Below are positions 11,363-23,304 of a stretch of DNA of 64,000 bases, one piece after another (position 1 is the first letter of the stretch; each line of letters opens with the position of its first letter). The DNA lies in the NCBI RefSeq assembly GCF_014805625.2, contig NW_023998414.1:35554627-35618626 (forward strand). The letters are read 5' to 3'. Both the position numbers and the translations under genes were made by a program. The notes under the pieces were generated by a model. The model made no database searches, was not told the DNA's origin, and worked only from the letters and a program-made list of their open reading frames with translations. The DNA comes from Glossina fuscipes (Eukaryota > Arthropoda > Insecta > Diptera > Glossinidae).

Positions 11363-12229
11363 TCAGTACGACGTTGATGAGGATGTTGACGATGATGTAG
11401 GTGGTTGCGAGGCAAGGCTACTATTTTTAGCTGAGTCTGCTTTTTGTGTTTCAGGATTTTGCGTATTTTGTTGCTGTTCTTCTTCCTGTTGCCTTTGTTG
11501 TTGTTCTTGCTGCTGCTGCTGTAATTTGAGCCTCTTTTTAGCTTGTATATCGGCTAATGTTTGCTCTATAGATCTCACATCTTTTTTATTCTTACTGGGC
11601 ACGAAACCGTAACTTTGATTAGTTTCGGTTTTTCGAGCCGCCTCAAGAGCGGCTTCTTGGCCAATGAGATGAGCATATTTATCTTTATAGTTAAAAGTTG
11701 GTTTGATTTCAGCCTCGGTTATAGGAGCCGGGTTTGATTGTTTATTTGTGGTATTGTTGCTATTTTGGGCGGAAGAACGGGCTAGTCTTTTTTGTTCATT
11801 TTCCAGCTCACGTTGCTGTTTACGTCTCTCAGCATATTCCTTAGCTATTTCCTCATTCCAACCATCACGATTTCGCCTGGCTGCTATTTCATCCTCTGTG
11901 GGTGCATTCTCTTTTTTATAAACTACCGAATACCGATCCACATCCTCGCATCCGAAGCTCATTGCAATGAAACCACCAAATTCAGCCACTTCATGTATTA
12001 CGGCACGATGCACTTTGTCCAACGGCTGAAATTCTATGTGAGGACGATCGTCTTTGGCAAAACGCCCAATACGTTCTTCCACATATTTACGAAACCTCAT
12101 TAGCTCTTCCTTTTGTTTGTTCTTCAACTTTTCGGCCATTTCCTTTTGCCGTTTGATCAATTTCTTTTGTTCTTCATTTACGGAGGGAGGCTTATCCATT
12201 GAATTGAGTATGGACCCTAGCAAATCCAT
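11363..12229 (-). CDS. SPAG7 homologue, R3H-domain protein
   Basis: A single uninterrupted exon of 288 codons. The N-terminus MDLLGSILNSMDKPPS matches the human SPAG7 start (MADLLGSILSSMEKPPS from memory). A basic coiled-coil stretch follows (residues about 20-45), then an R3H-type region (about 50-105, with the HRAVIHEVAEFGGFIAMSFG stretch), and a conserved YKDKYAHLIGQEAA segment near 182. KKDVRSIEQTLADIQAKKR follows near 215. R3H domains bind single-stranded nucleic acid; the cellular role of SPAG7 is poorly defined. The last 60 residues are a Gln/Glu tract (QQQQQEQQQRQQEEEQQQ) and a Ser/Thr-rich tail, which I do not recall in human SPAG7. No intron is needed. It is transcribed towards Xkr, convergent with it. 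Confidence 0.9.
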   Translation of the reverse strand: MDLLGSILNSMDKPPSVNEEQKKLIKRQKEMAEKLKNKQKEELMRFRKYVEERIGRFAKDDRPHIEFQPLDKVHRAVIHEVAEFGGFIAMSFGCEDVDRYSVVYKKENAPTEDEIAARRNRDGWNEEIAKEYAERRKQQRELENEQKRLARSSAQNSNNTTNKQSNPAPITEAEIKPTFNYKDKYAHLIGQEAALEAARKTETNQSYGFVPSKNKKDVRSIEQTLADIQAKKRLKLQQQQQEQQQRQQEEEQQQNTQNPETQKADSAKNSSLASQPPTSSSTSSSTSY

Positions 12230-13454
12230 TTGTATTTGCTTTATTTTTATTTAAATTTTACGCCGAATATTAACCGATTTCTTGGTTTTAAAACTTGTTT
12301 TGCAATCAATTTGTTTATTTTTCTTTTTCTTGCCAAATGCAATTTTCTCTTTCAATAATGTTAGTAATGACAACTCTTGAGAAAAAGCAAACGCCTACCT
12401 GATTGTGAAAAGCGTTATACCTGCAGTATGATTACTGACAATTAAAACGATGATTAGTTGTTTATCAAAGCTATTTTTTTACTTTTAACTCCATTCAAAA
12501 AAAAACTTCTATACGAAATTTTCCTAAAATAGCATAAGTTTATTGCATTTTATATAAACGCTAAAGTAACAAGGGTTTTGCAGTGTCCCTCGAAAAATAC
12601 TGCGGATTGCATTTTTAAGCAAGTTTCGAAAAATAATGAGAAAATGGTCAACACTGAAACTTAACGTTTTTAGCTTGCGACCACAAAAGTATATAGCTTG
12701 CAACCACAAAAGTATAGCTTGCGACAAAAATAATAAATGTTTAATGAGAGAAAGAAGCACACAGAGGAGATACCTTTACACTTTTACAGTTTATTACAGC
12801 ATTTTTAGAAGGTATTAGTACTACCAAAACAAGTGGAAGTATTAGATACACCAAATAAACTGCTCGCTTGTGGTTAACTCGCTGTTGATTCAAATAAAGA
12901 CGACGTAGTCGGCTAACCACCAAAACTTTGAAAATTATTATTTTTCATTTTATTGTACAAACAAAAAAACAAAAATTCAGCTTTTATTGATCTCGGGAAC
13001 AAAAATTAATCTTTTATTAATTCTCGAAATGAAAATTGAAATAATGATATATACTTGCTGGTGGCTGCTTCGATTTCTGCATAAGTTCTGATCAAAATGC
13101 CATCCAAAGTACTTGTTATATCCACAAATGCCACAATAGCTACGCATATTTCTTCTTGCAAAACTTCGTTGGCGCTTGATTTAAATTATTATATAAAAAA
13201 TTAATTTAGTTTATATTAAAACAGAGAATTTATTATATTTTCGATAGTAACGATTTTAAAGATTAATAATAATAATATGCGAAAGTTTATTACAGTTACT
13301 TTCGCTACGGAAAGCGAGAATTCGTTACGTTTGTCACTAACGAAAGTTTATGTATACATGTTGCTGACGAAAATATAGTTCGGCGATACAAAAACAATTT
13401 AAAGAATAATATGTATGTATGCATATTTTTTTGAAGATTTTTTTTGCTTTTATT
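12230..13454. other. Intergenic region between SPAG7 and PIG-A
   Basis: No gene seen. Contains the SPAG7 5' flank, a short tandem repeat at 12671-12725, a TCGCTACGGAAAGCGA partial palindrome near 13305-13320, and the PIG-A 3' end. Short open frames on both strands are AT-driven. Confidence 0.6.
12671..12725. repeat. Tandem repeat, about 22-bp unit, 2.5 copies
   Basis: TAGCTTGCGACCACAAAAGT recurs as TAGCTTGCAACCACAAAAGT and then as a truncated TAGCTTGCGACAAAA. The unit length is 21-23 bp, with one G/A difference between the first two copies. Confidence 0.85.
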
Positions 13455-13460
13455 TTTATT
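13449..13460 (-). terminator. Two polyadenylation signals of PIG-A
   Basis: Two minus-strand AATAAA hexamers (13460-13455 and 13454-13449) lie 69-80 bases after the PIG-A stop. Confidence 0.5.
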
Positions 13461-13528
13461 ATAATACTTTACTGAAAGCCTAAATAGAAAAAAAATGATC
13501 ACAATTAGTTTCCGCTGAAGCACCTAAT

Positions 13529-15326
13529 CTAATCTCTGCGTGGCCATTCTCGTGCTTTTTCCATAAATCGGCCAGGACGTATATATTCTAAAAATCGTAA
13601 AAACAAATGTACCATTGAAATGGCCAAAAGTATAGGCCATACATCACCATGCAAATAAGAGTATAAAATACCACCGAGACTAGAAGGCGGTTCAAGCATA
13701 ATACGATTGTAAACCTTCTCCGTACGTTCAGTAATATTCTCCCAATTGTAAAGAGAAGCTACGCGTTCGTTGCATTTATATGGGCACAGGATACTTTCAC
13801 TGTCACTGCTCGTAAATTCATTTCGAGCATTTTTTGTTACGGTAAAATTACTTAATGCATTAGATCTTCTGGATAGTCGCTGATTCAAACGTTTACGAGA
13901 CGACTTATGTTTGGTCTTGGGAAATCTCACCTCATCGCCGCCGCCATTAGGCGCAGATGTACGATTAAGTTCATTTGTAGAACGTTTATATTTGCAATTA
14001 TTTAGTCGCCTTAAAGCTTTTAATAAACCTTCATAAATTGATTCGACCTCCGGCTCAGTAAGTATGATAAGATCTTCAGGTAAGACTTCAGGTATACCGC
14101 CCACGCGTGTTGAAACAACTTGTAGACCGCAGGCAGCAGCTTCCACTATTGCCATGCAATATGCTTCAGTTAGGGAAGTATTAACAAATATATGACCTTT
14201 CACTAGATAATCACGTACCCTGGCATGTTCAACTGCTCCAACTATTTCAACGCGGTCCTGCATGTTGGCTTTTTCACGTATTTCTTCCAACAGAACCCGT
14301 TTCGGTCCATCGCCTACTATAATGAATTTAACGTGTGGCATTTGTTTAAAACGTGGTATAATACTAGCCGACAAATCTATACCCTTTCGATAGACCAAAC
14401 GTGAAGCCAAAACAATGTTTACTAAGGAATTAAAAAAAGTATTATTACCACTGTAGCTCTCTTAAACATCATTATTTACTAACTTAAACCATCATTTGGC
14501 CTTTGACTAGGATCTGGAATGAAAAAGGCAGTGTCAACGGCGTTGGGAATCACAGATACTTTTTCCTTAGGTACTCTTGCTCTTAGCACTGTATTCTCCT
14601 TACCTGCATATATTTTTATTTCGTTACAATCAGTTTTCTTTTTAATAAGTATAATTACTAACCTACATGTGATACGCAAATACAATGGCTTACTGCACCC
14701 AAATCTAGCTCCAGCATTTTATTGGTGAATACGGCTGATAAATCAGCAAAACCAAATAAACTGTGATCAGTAAACACAGTCTTCATCATATCAACGAAAA
14801 AATATGTTATGTCTAAGCGAATGCTTATATTAACTTATTATTTCTCACCTTCAAACCCAGCAGGGAACCTATTAAAATAGATTCATGTGCTAGGGAACTA
14901 AAGGCTGAATGGGCATGCACAATTTCAATTTGTTCTCGTAGCAAAACACTCCTAATTAATGGCACATTACATATTATAGTTGGCAGCACAGATTGATTAT
15001 AAAAGACTTTGATCGGTAGATAATACACTTTAAGACCATTGGTAAGGTAACGAACGCCTTTGCAATCATTATAGCAATGAGTTAATATGATAACCTTTAA
15101 TGAAGCACAAAACAATTAGTTATTAATTCATTTTTGGAAGATCTTTTAAATGGAACTTACTTTATGGCTTCGTTTTAGGAGCATTTGCGCTAAATTAAAA
15201 ATATGTTCTTCTACACCACCTATACTGGGATAGAAAAAATCGGAAACCATGCTAATAGCAATAATAATCAACTATTAATAAAATATTTGTGCCTATGAAC
15301 AAAAATTCTGCTTACCATATTCGCAT
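13529..15326 (-). CDS. PIG-A: PIG-A, catalytic GlcNAc transferase of GPI-anchor synthesis
   Basis: PIG-A transfers GlcNAc from UDP-GlcNAc to phosphatidylinositol on the cytoplasmic face of the ER, the first step of GPI-anchor synthesis. Six minus-strand exons join in frame to 492 residues (human 484): 15326-15316, 15251-15161, 15094-14849, 14780-14663, 14603-14484, 14421-13529. Visible: [20 protein letters not shown] at the N-terminus, [40 protein letters not shown], and the GT4 EX7E motif in [20 protein letters not shown] (Glu about 281 and 289). A C-terminal membrane segment lies near 450-475. Exon 1 holds only 11 coding bases; the frame is open upstream of it without a nearby ATG, so I take this ATG, as in Drosophila. 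An insert of about 80 residues (336-418), rich in Arg, Lys, Ser and Asn, replaces about 20 human residues. All introns are GT-AG. Confidence 0.95.
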
Positions 15327-17479
15327 CGTTTTACGTTTATTTACTAAATTTGCTAACTGCTGGTGAACAGTTGCTCCTCCTTCTTCTTCTTCTGCGTAAA
15401 TTGTATTCAGCGTACCAAACAAATATGATATTTCTGCTATACGAAACAAAACGAAAAAGGAACAATTTGAAATATGACTTTGTTTTCACTACAATTTGGT
15501 CACTATAGGATTCTAAGTTCTATCCATCTCAATCATTGATGACGGGAAATCTAAATCTTAACATATAATTGTATCACGTGAAAATATCTCTGAAAAGCTG
15601 CTATCCAAGTATTCGCGTGAACCATCCACGTGTTCGTGGAAAAATTGTCCCGATTGGTGTACGAATGTGTCCACAATTAATGATCAAATTTCCTTTCCGG
15701 CTTATTTTTAATTTAATTCTCATTTGTTTTATTTCTCATTTATTTATTATTTATTTATACGTTTTCAATAAACTAGATTTATTTCTAACAAATCGAAATA
15801 TATCGTTAGTTACCGCAATTGTGGACGTATTAGTGAACCGATTAGAGTCGTATTTTGATGGTACATTGAACCGATCGTATGAACGCCTGGACCATAGGTT
15901 ATCGGAAATATATTCACAGGATCAAAAGTTATAGACGAAAATGTGAAATAATTTTCCATGTTTTCGGAGGTTGTTTTAGTTTCTTTTTGAGACAATTGAT
16001 TATCGCCAAAAGACTAATCAGATACCATCGTCGCCAGCTTCTCTATACTCCCCTCAAAATTTTCCATTAACATAATTGAGACAAACGTAAAAAAATGAGA
16101 GCCAAATTAATTTTAATAAAAAAACTACATATGGTAAACAATAACAAGCATGCAAAAGTGAAATGAATAGAATATTATCTAAAATTTGTGTTAGGCTATG
16201 TTTAACTTAATTTAACTCAATATTTGAAAAATATATTTATAGTAGCATATAAATAGTATAATATTTGAAAAATATTGTACTTACTTTTACCACATTTTTT
16301 TTTTCTTCACAATTCACAAATCTAATTTCGGAAACACTCAATTTTTTGTGAAATTTTTTAAATATATGAATTAATAATTCATTTTCAAACAGCTGTTTAT
16401 ATTTATCTTTTGCAGCTGCTTTTTGACGAACGCGACTCTAATTTTGCTTGGCAAATGCAAATTTGCTCTCAGCGACAGCAATTTTATTATCTCCAGATTT
16501 GATGTACCTGAGAGAGCGCATTTGCCAACAGCCGTCAGCAGATTTGCCAACATGAATAGATTTTGGTGACGATTGTCGGCTACTTTACATGATTACCCCT
16601 AAGGCGTGTTTGCAAAGCATTCGTCTTTATTACCATTTCCTATGTTCAAATTAGATCCACTTTTTCCAATCGGGCCTGTTTGGCTTCTTTACAGTTCTTA
16701 TTAGCAATAAATTGAAGTTTGCAAAAATTATACATGTATTTATATAAGTTATTCCATTTTGATAAAGTTCTCCAGGACTAAAGAAAAAGAATGAATGAAA
16801 AATGAGTTAAGAGCAACTAATCCGTTTTTTTTCTTTATACCCATCACTAAATATGGGCATATATTCATTTAGTCAAAACGTTCGCAATACACAGGAGAAA
16901 GCCTCAGACACCCAATAATGTACATAGATTCTTGATCAGTATATTGTTTCCAATCCAGTTATGTCCATCTGTGTAGCATCTGTGGTCAATAATTTTCTGA
17001 TCGCAAGCGTGAGAAACATTGGACATTGTTGTAGGCGAGCTTTTATTCAAGGTGTTTCACTTCGGCTAAAGAAAACGTCTATAGTTAAGTGTTAAAATTA
17101 AACAACTATCAATTGTTTTATTTATTCGCTTAGACAATTAATGAAAATTCCACATATAGGAATATCGTATCTAAATTTTATAGATCAGTATGGGCTTTGT
17201 TTGAGAATTTTCTTATAAAACGCACTTAAAAAGAATTTAAAAATTCACCAAACTATATCGAAAAGTAATTGTTACATCGTTCCAATGTTTCAATGTTTAT
17301 TTTGTTTCTTCTATACGAGAAGTTTGTTAACATATGTAGGAGACCCTTCGAAAAATTCTTTTTTATTTTCTTATTTAATCCCCTTATTATATATTGTGTT
17401 CCTAACTGGGGGTAATCATATATCGGAAATGGTCTTTCATCTTCAGTTGCGGTAACATTATCTTCAAGAGTTAGACAAG
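15327..17479. other. Intergenic region between PIG-A and VPS50 (head-to-head)
   Basis: The two genes diverge from here, so their promoters must lie inside. The plus frame at 15569-15934 overlaps a decayed repeat with imperfect internal inverted copies (ATTGTGGAC near 15819-15830 against GTCCACAAT near 15669-15679) and is probably not a gene. A piece beginning TTTATACCCATCAC at about 16836 belongs to the dispersed family described elsewhere. A TGCCAA-rich segment at 16440-16550 shows internal repetition (GCAAATGCAAATTTGC). No TATA box is convincing. Confidence 0.5.
16836..16990 (+). repeat. Dispersed repeat, TTTATACCCATCAC terminus
   Basis: TTTATACCCATCACTAAATA followed by GGGCATATATTCATTTAGTC and AAAACG. 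The same order appears at 31606 (TTTATACTCATCACCGAAGG then GATATATTCATTTTGTC) and at 34809. Its reverse complement ends the family B copies at 42145 and 57095. Confidence 0.65.
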
Positions 17480-20400
17480 ATGCAAAATCCGAAAGCAAAA
17501 ATGGATGAAATTAAAACAAAATTCATGGATTTATTAAACAAACAGGTAAAAATTTGTTTGTTGACAGTTCCAAAGTGTTCTGAATAATTTCTTACCAGAC
17601 CAATCGTCAAGTAAAAATTCCGGCTATGGGATTTTCCGATTATTTTATACAAACAGTAACAGCAGCAGAATCTTTAAAATCGGATAATTTAGAGAAAACG
17701 CAAAGTTCGGAAAATGATGCAGAAATAATCAACGCACAAAAATCTGACCAGGAAATTTTAGAAAGTATAGAACATATATATTTCCAGGTAGAAAGTGACA
17801 CGGATATGTATGAATTAAAGGTGAGAATTGAAGGTTATATATGAATAATGTGTGATTTTATGCATTGACTACGTTATTCAATTGTTTTATTGTTATTTTT
17901 GGTTGCAAGTGGGTGTTTGTAATTTTGTTTTGCCCTTTTATCTTTTTCTTTTTTTTTTTCTTTTTGTATTAAAATCAAATAGAAAGTACTCGGTAATGGT
18001 GTAAATTACGATTTGATAAACTCCACAATAGCACAACTGCGGAAACAACATAAAGTATTATCGAAGAAAGTGAGACAAAATATTTTAGAACAGCGAAGTG
18101 CGTGCAATGAAGAATTTGTTGCTATCAATGAAACTCAAAAAGAATTGGAGCAAGCTCTATGGACATGCCGTAAAGCACGCTCGTATCTCAACTACGCACG
18201 AACAAATTTAACTACAACTAGTTTGGAAATTTTAGCCTCTTATCGTAAACGGGAAATTCTTAAAGAATTATTAAATAGTTTGCAAGCTGTAAAGAAACTG
18301 GTAAGTAAGAATCTCTGGGATTTATTCATTTAAATATCAACTAAAGTTCAATTTTGGGACTTATTACGTAGAAATCCACTGATGTCGAGGTACAAAAATT
18401 ATTGAGTGACTGCAATTACTCTGGAGCCATTTCCCTTCTATTAAGATGTAAAAATTTTGCGGTGGAATTTATGGAATATAACTGCGTGCAGTCATTAAAT
18501 AAAAAACTGCAAGAAACCCTACTGTTAACAGAATATCAACTAGATACGGTACTTAATGAGGTCAGTTATACCATATACATATATACATATATATAATATT
18601 TTGTCGTTCGTTAATACTTAAATCAACTTTTCAGATGATCTTAAATTTCGATATGCAGAAATATGCTAAACTCCAAGAAGCTTATAAGCTATTAAATAAA
18701 TCCCTTATGGCTATGGATCAAGTAAGTATTAACGTTGCACAATATCTTTTTTCAATTTAATAATGTTATTTATTATTTTCATAAAGCTTCATATTCATTT
18801 CATTTCTGCTATACATTCTTCCGTAAATTCTGTAATACGTGGTTATAATGATCCGAATGTGGATGAAAATTTGAAATACCTTTATGAGCAGTTGTGCGAG
18901 AACGTGGAAGCCGACAAATATATACCATGTTTAATCAGTTTATGCAAAACATTTTGGACCATATTAGCATCTTATTATCAAATGGTTATGTGGCATCAAA
19001 ACTACAAATTATATTCAGTAGATACAGCGGAATCACCTGATCTTTACATACAAGAGAAACTGAAAAAAGGCAAATCACGCATTTGGAACGATATACTTAC
19101 AAAAATTTGTACATTTTTGCAAAGCTCTAAACTAAAAACCCTAAAATATGATCAATTCATTCAGGTGCTATCCATCATACAGAGACTTAAGAAAGTGGGA
19201 TTAGAATTTTGTGGTGAGCATTCAGACAAATTAATAGAGATTATGCAAATTCAGAGCGAGGAATTCTTTCAACGTTACCATATCGCTTGTTTGGAAGAAA
19301 TATGCTTATTTCTAGACAATGAATCGTGGACTGTTGTAGATTCATTTGGAAATATATTGCAATTGCCGGTAAGGGAATTTTTACATTTCTACATTTTAAA
19401 ATCATTTAAATAATAATTAATTTGATTTGACTAGGAGTTTCGTTCGGTCCGTCATACCTTGCGGAGGCATAAATCGCCGCCAGTTGTTCTGTTAATTAAT
19501 TCACCATCCGTGGAACATTCTCCTACTAGTAATAATAATTGTGATGAGCTAGTTTCAGTGCATTCTCAAGACGCTGTCAGCTCCATATATGGTTCCTATG
19601 GTTATTTTTTACGTTTTAGCGAAAAAAGTTCACCATTCGATGGGGGCTTGGATGTAGCTATGTTGGAAGAAGATATTCTATCAGGTATAGTTGATGAGGC
19701 TTCATGCTATTTCAGCGAAGAAAGTGATGATGAACACAAAAGTTTACAAAGCAAAGAATGTGAAGACTTAACAGGCTGCATTTCGGTAACCGTCAACAAT
19801 ACGACATTAAATGTTTTTCGCTGTATTGGACGCTATTTGCAAATGTGTAAACTATTGCATTGCATATCCCCGAAAATAGTAATGAGCATGCTGGAGTTAA
19901 TGGATTTCTATGCCTTTGCCGTGCATGAAATATTTGCTAAAGATTCCGTAAGAATATGTTCTTTAATTTAATAAAAAAACAATAAACATCTCTTACGATA
20001 TTATTATATATTTGCCAGGTTGTACAAATGGAAAACTTTTATTCTCCAAAACTTGAAGAAAAATTAGAATATGTCAGCCATCATGTAGTACCAAATATTA
20101 AAATTTGGCCCCTCAACTTTTCCTCACTGGTAATATTGTACTACAAAATTTCTTTTTTAATTATTGCAATTTTATTTACCGTTTCAGATTAACAATGAGC
20201 TTGCTAATCCAGATACTTTGTACGGTCTTTCGCAACGCATCGTAGCTGTTGAAAGTGGTCATTGTATGGTTCAACAATTTCAGATATTACATACTTACTT
20301 GAATCACTTGCTGCCCGCACAAGAGCGCTCAATGTTGAAAAATTATTTTGATTACCTTAATTTTATGATGGATGTAGGCAAACCTGTCTACACCTGTGTA

Positions 20401-21123
20401 ACTTCGCGTGTTATAGATTTAACGGCTATACTAACAATGATGGCCAAAGTTAAATGGGATGTTAATCATGTGAGCTTTCAGCATAACAATTACATAGATA
20501 TCATGAACAGGGTAAATTTAAAAAAGAAAAAACGAAAGGCATTTTTGGTAATGATATTAATTTAATTGTTCACTATTTTTTTAGAATATACAAAACTTTG
20601 CTATGCGCTTGGAAGAAATTGGTAAAGAAATTGCTGTACCAGCCGAACCGGTTTGGAACTCAATGACCCATGTAGCTACACATCTACTTGTGGAAGGGTT
20701 AGTTAGTAGATAGCAAAAACAAACGGAAATTCTTCTATTCATTTATGTTATTAATCGCATTATTGTATTCTTCTTAGATTTTCAAATGTAAAAAAATGTT
20801 CCGCCGGTGGCCGTGCTCTTATGCAACTCGATTTTACCAATTTTATGTCGATTCTCGAACTAATATCGAATCAAAAATACCCTGAATGTCGAGCTTATGT
20901 AGATTTATTTATTAAAGCTTATTACTTCTCGAATGAACAATTTGAAGAATGGATTATTGAACAAAAGAATCTCCAAACACAACAATATACGAACAAACAA
21001 TTAACGAATCTTATCGTTTGCGCATGCATTAGCGATAAACGAACTCGTCAAAAATTATTGAATCTCGTCGGCAATGATCATCATTTAAATACGAGTAGTA
21101 CAAGTAGTACTGCCACTACATAG
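17480..21123 (+). CDS. VPS50: VPS50 / syndetin, EARP tethering complex subunit
   Basis: VPS50 replaces VPS54 in the GARP-like EARP complex, which tethers recycling endosome vesicles. Eleven exons join in frame to 956 residues (human 964): 17480-17545, 17599-17820, 17983-18300, 18372-18560, 18635-18721, 18787-19368, 19435-19947, 20019-20129, 20188-20511, 20585-20697, 20778-21123. The N-terminal half has the family helices (ESIEHIYFQVES, QHKVLSKKV, ARTNLTTTSLEILASYRKRE) and TYIPCLISLCKTFW-like text as KYIPCLISLCKTFW. A variable acidic linker is in exon 7. The C-terminal domain has DTLYGLSQRIVAVESGH, VKWDVNHVSFQHNNYID, CSAGGRALMQLDF and KQLTNLIVCACISDKRTRQK, all close to the human protein. All introns are short and GT-AG. 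I start at the ATG at 17480 (M-Q-N-P); another in-frame Met lies seven codons on. Confidence 0.95.
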
Positions 21124-21305
21124 CCAAGCACAAATACTTCTATATAAATACTATAAATTGTTAATTATGGTTGCTAGCCGACACACGAGCAATTTGCGAA
21201 TATATAATTTAGTTGAATTTTCTTATTAAACACCAAATGATTTTATTTAACATTCCATTTTTTTTTTTTTTTTTATGAAATAATTCTTTACATTATTTTA
21301 AATAG

Positions 21306-21311
21306 AATAAA
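21306..21311 (+). terminator. Polyadenylation signal of VPS50
   Basis: AATAAA 183 bases after the stop. A variant ATTAAA at 21225-21230 is an alternative. Confidence 0.5.
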
Positions 21312-21776
21312 ACATGACTTTTCTTTATTTAATTTACTTTTAAAATATCCGCCCGAAAGCTCTCTAAAACTGTTGTCAATATTATTCAATTAACTGTTAT
21401 AAATTTACATACATATTTTATATTCAATTTTTTTATACGAACAAGTACCTTATTTAATTTTAATTGTATGTATTTTGTTAAGTTGAGTAGAAATTTTAAA
21501 ACATTTAAATTATTTTTTTTAGTTATTTTGAAACAGTAGCAAGAATGTATTAAAAAAGTGTACAACATATACGCATATAAATTCATACCATATAATCAGG
21601 AGAAGAAGAATATATTTTACTTATATAAAACAATCAATCAAATTGCTGTTTACGACATTACGACATGGTAACATTAACTAAGTATATATTTACCTTTTGA
21701 ACCCTGTGTACTCACTTGCGAATCATGAAAAACTTCCTTCACGTCTGTGAAATAGCTGAACGAATGCAATACAATA

Positions 21777-22945
21777 ACAAGTAAGAATACTATATATAGT
21801 CAGGCAAGGTCGAGATATCCTACATCCCTTTGCCTATTACGGTTGTTTATCCATTTTTATAATAATAAAACACGAAATTGTACGCATTTTCTTTTCGTGC
21901 GAAAGCGTGTTTTTCATTGAAAAATAATAGGTCGAGAGGCATGTCCCCGGTCCCCGGTTAGTTAGGGTTTCGCACGGGCAAAAATATACTATATGGATAG
22001 TATTCCGTAAGGAACAAGCACTTGCAAACTTTTTGGCGCAACCGTCGTAAAAGTCTCCGTGACTAAGCTACAGAACCCCTCTCATATCTTATGAACTACG
22101 AGCTAGCCCAGCTATGGCACATACGCATAGGCCTTCATTTCTCTTCCCAAAGTTGTCCCAAATTTTCTGTAGTTAACAGGTTTACATTTTAGAGGATTGT
22201 TAGGACAAAATAAAATTAATTTTTTTTAATGCTATAAAAAGTGGCGGGTTTTTTAACCACGAGAAATTTTATATGGAGTGCTATCTAAGAAACAAACTCA
22301 CGTAGTACAAATTTGGTTTATTTAATTTTTATATCAAATTACTATCATGAACAATTTTTCATCATAAAACATTAACAAATTGGCCTGTTGGGAATATAAG
22401 GGTTAACATTTCCTGAGCACCCTACCTACGTGGTCCAAATTCGGTAAAGTTGACTCCTATGTCATTTTACTGTTATGAACCAATTTTCACGAAGAAATAT
22501 TGAAACTTACACCTTTTTACTATATCAAGATTTTAGTTTTCGTAGGGACTTTGATGTAGATACTAATTGATTATATAAGAAGAGATTTTAAACCAAAATT
22601 TTCACATCAATTTAGAATGTCGAAATACTATCACTAAACGACTTTTGTCAAGAAATTTTGAAAATTGCAATTTATTTTCATATAACGGTTTTTCAAAATA
22701 AAATGTTATATGGGAAGTGATCAAAAATATGGACATATCCGAACCATTTTCAATAGTGCTCATCGTTGGGTCAAAGCATATCAGTGTCGCAAATTTCATC
22801 AAAATATCTTAAAAATTGTGCCCTGATCGTTGATAATAAAAATACATGGACAGACAAGTTTGTTTGTTAGAATAAAACGTGGGTCTATTCTAAGCCCTTC
22901 TGCATGTTATCGGCGTCCTCACAAACTTAATATACTCGGTATCCA
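21777..22945 (+). repeat. Dispersed repeat family A, longest copy
   Basis: The head CAAGTAAGAATACTATATAT is followed by AGTCAGGCAAGGTCGAGATA and TCCTACATC; the tail reads CACAAACTTAATATACTCGG. Between them lie the recurrent blocks: GGGAAGTGATCAAAAATATGG, ATTTTCAATAG, TTGGGTCAAAGCATATCAG, ATTTCATCAAAATATCTTAA and ATGGACAGACAAG. No open reading frame of note, so the element is non-autonomous. Other copies share head, tail or both. Confidence 0.7.
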
Positions 22946-23146
22946 AACTAATGTAGCGCATAAGAAATTAAAATTTTATATGCAGGCAAAGTCGGCAAAC
23001 AACTCTTAGTTCTATAACTTATGTTAATATCTTAAAATAATATGCTTACGTCTTTATTTTGTGTGAGTAGGTTTTTTTCAAACTTTGGATGCCGCAAATT
23101 TGATCAAATAATTTTCTCTCTGCCTCACTAGTTCCAATGACCCGCG

Positions 23147-23152
23147 TTTATT
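23147..23152 (-). terminator. Possible polyadenylation signal of the transposase-derived gene
   Basis: Minus-strand AATAAA about 153 bases after the stop at 23305. Confidence 0.35.
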
Positions 23153-23304
23153 GAAAAATTCCTCCTTGCTATGATTGATGTTTTTGTATTAATCCCAATG
23201 ATCTTATCTTTTGTGAAAGACTCAATATCAATATCTTGATAGAGCCTACTAGATACGGTTATTGGTCCTAATAATTCAGCACTTTTAATGGTTTGCACAA
23301 GTCC

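Noticed and set aside
11703..12254. Plus-strand frames inside SPAG7
   Set aside because: Antisense shadows of the SPAG7 coding exon, without family similarity.
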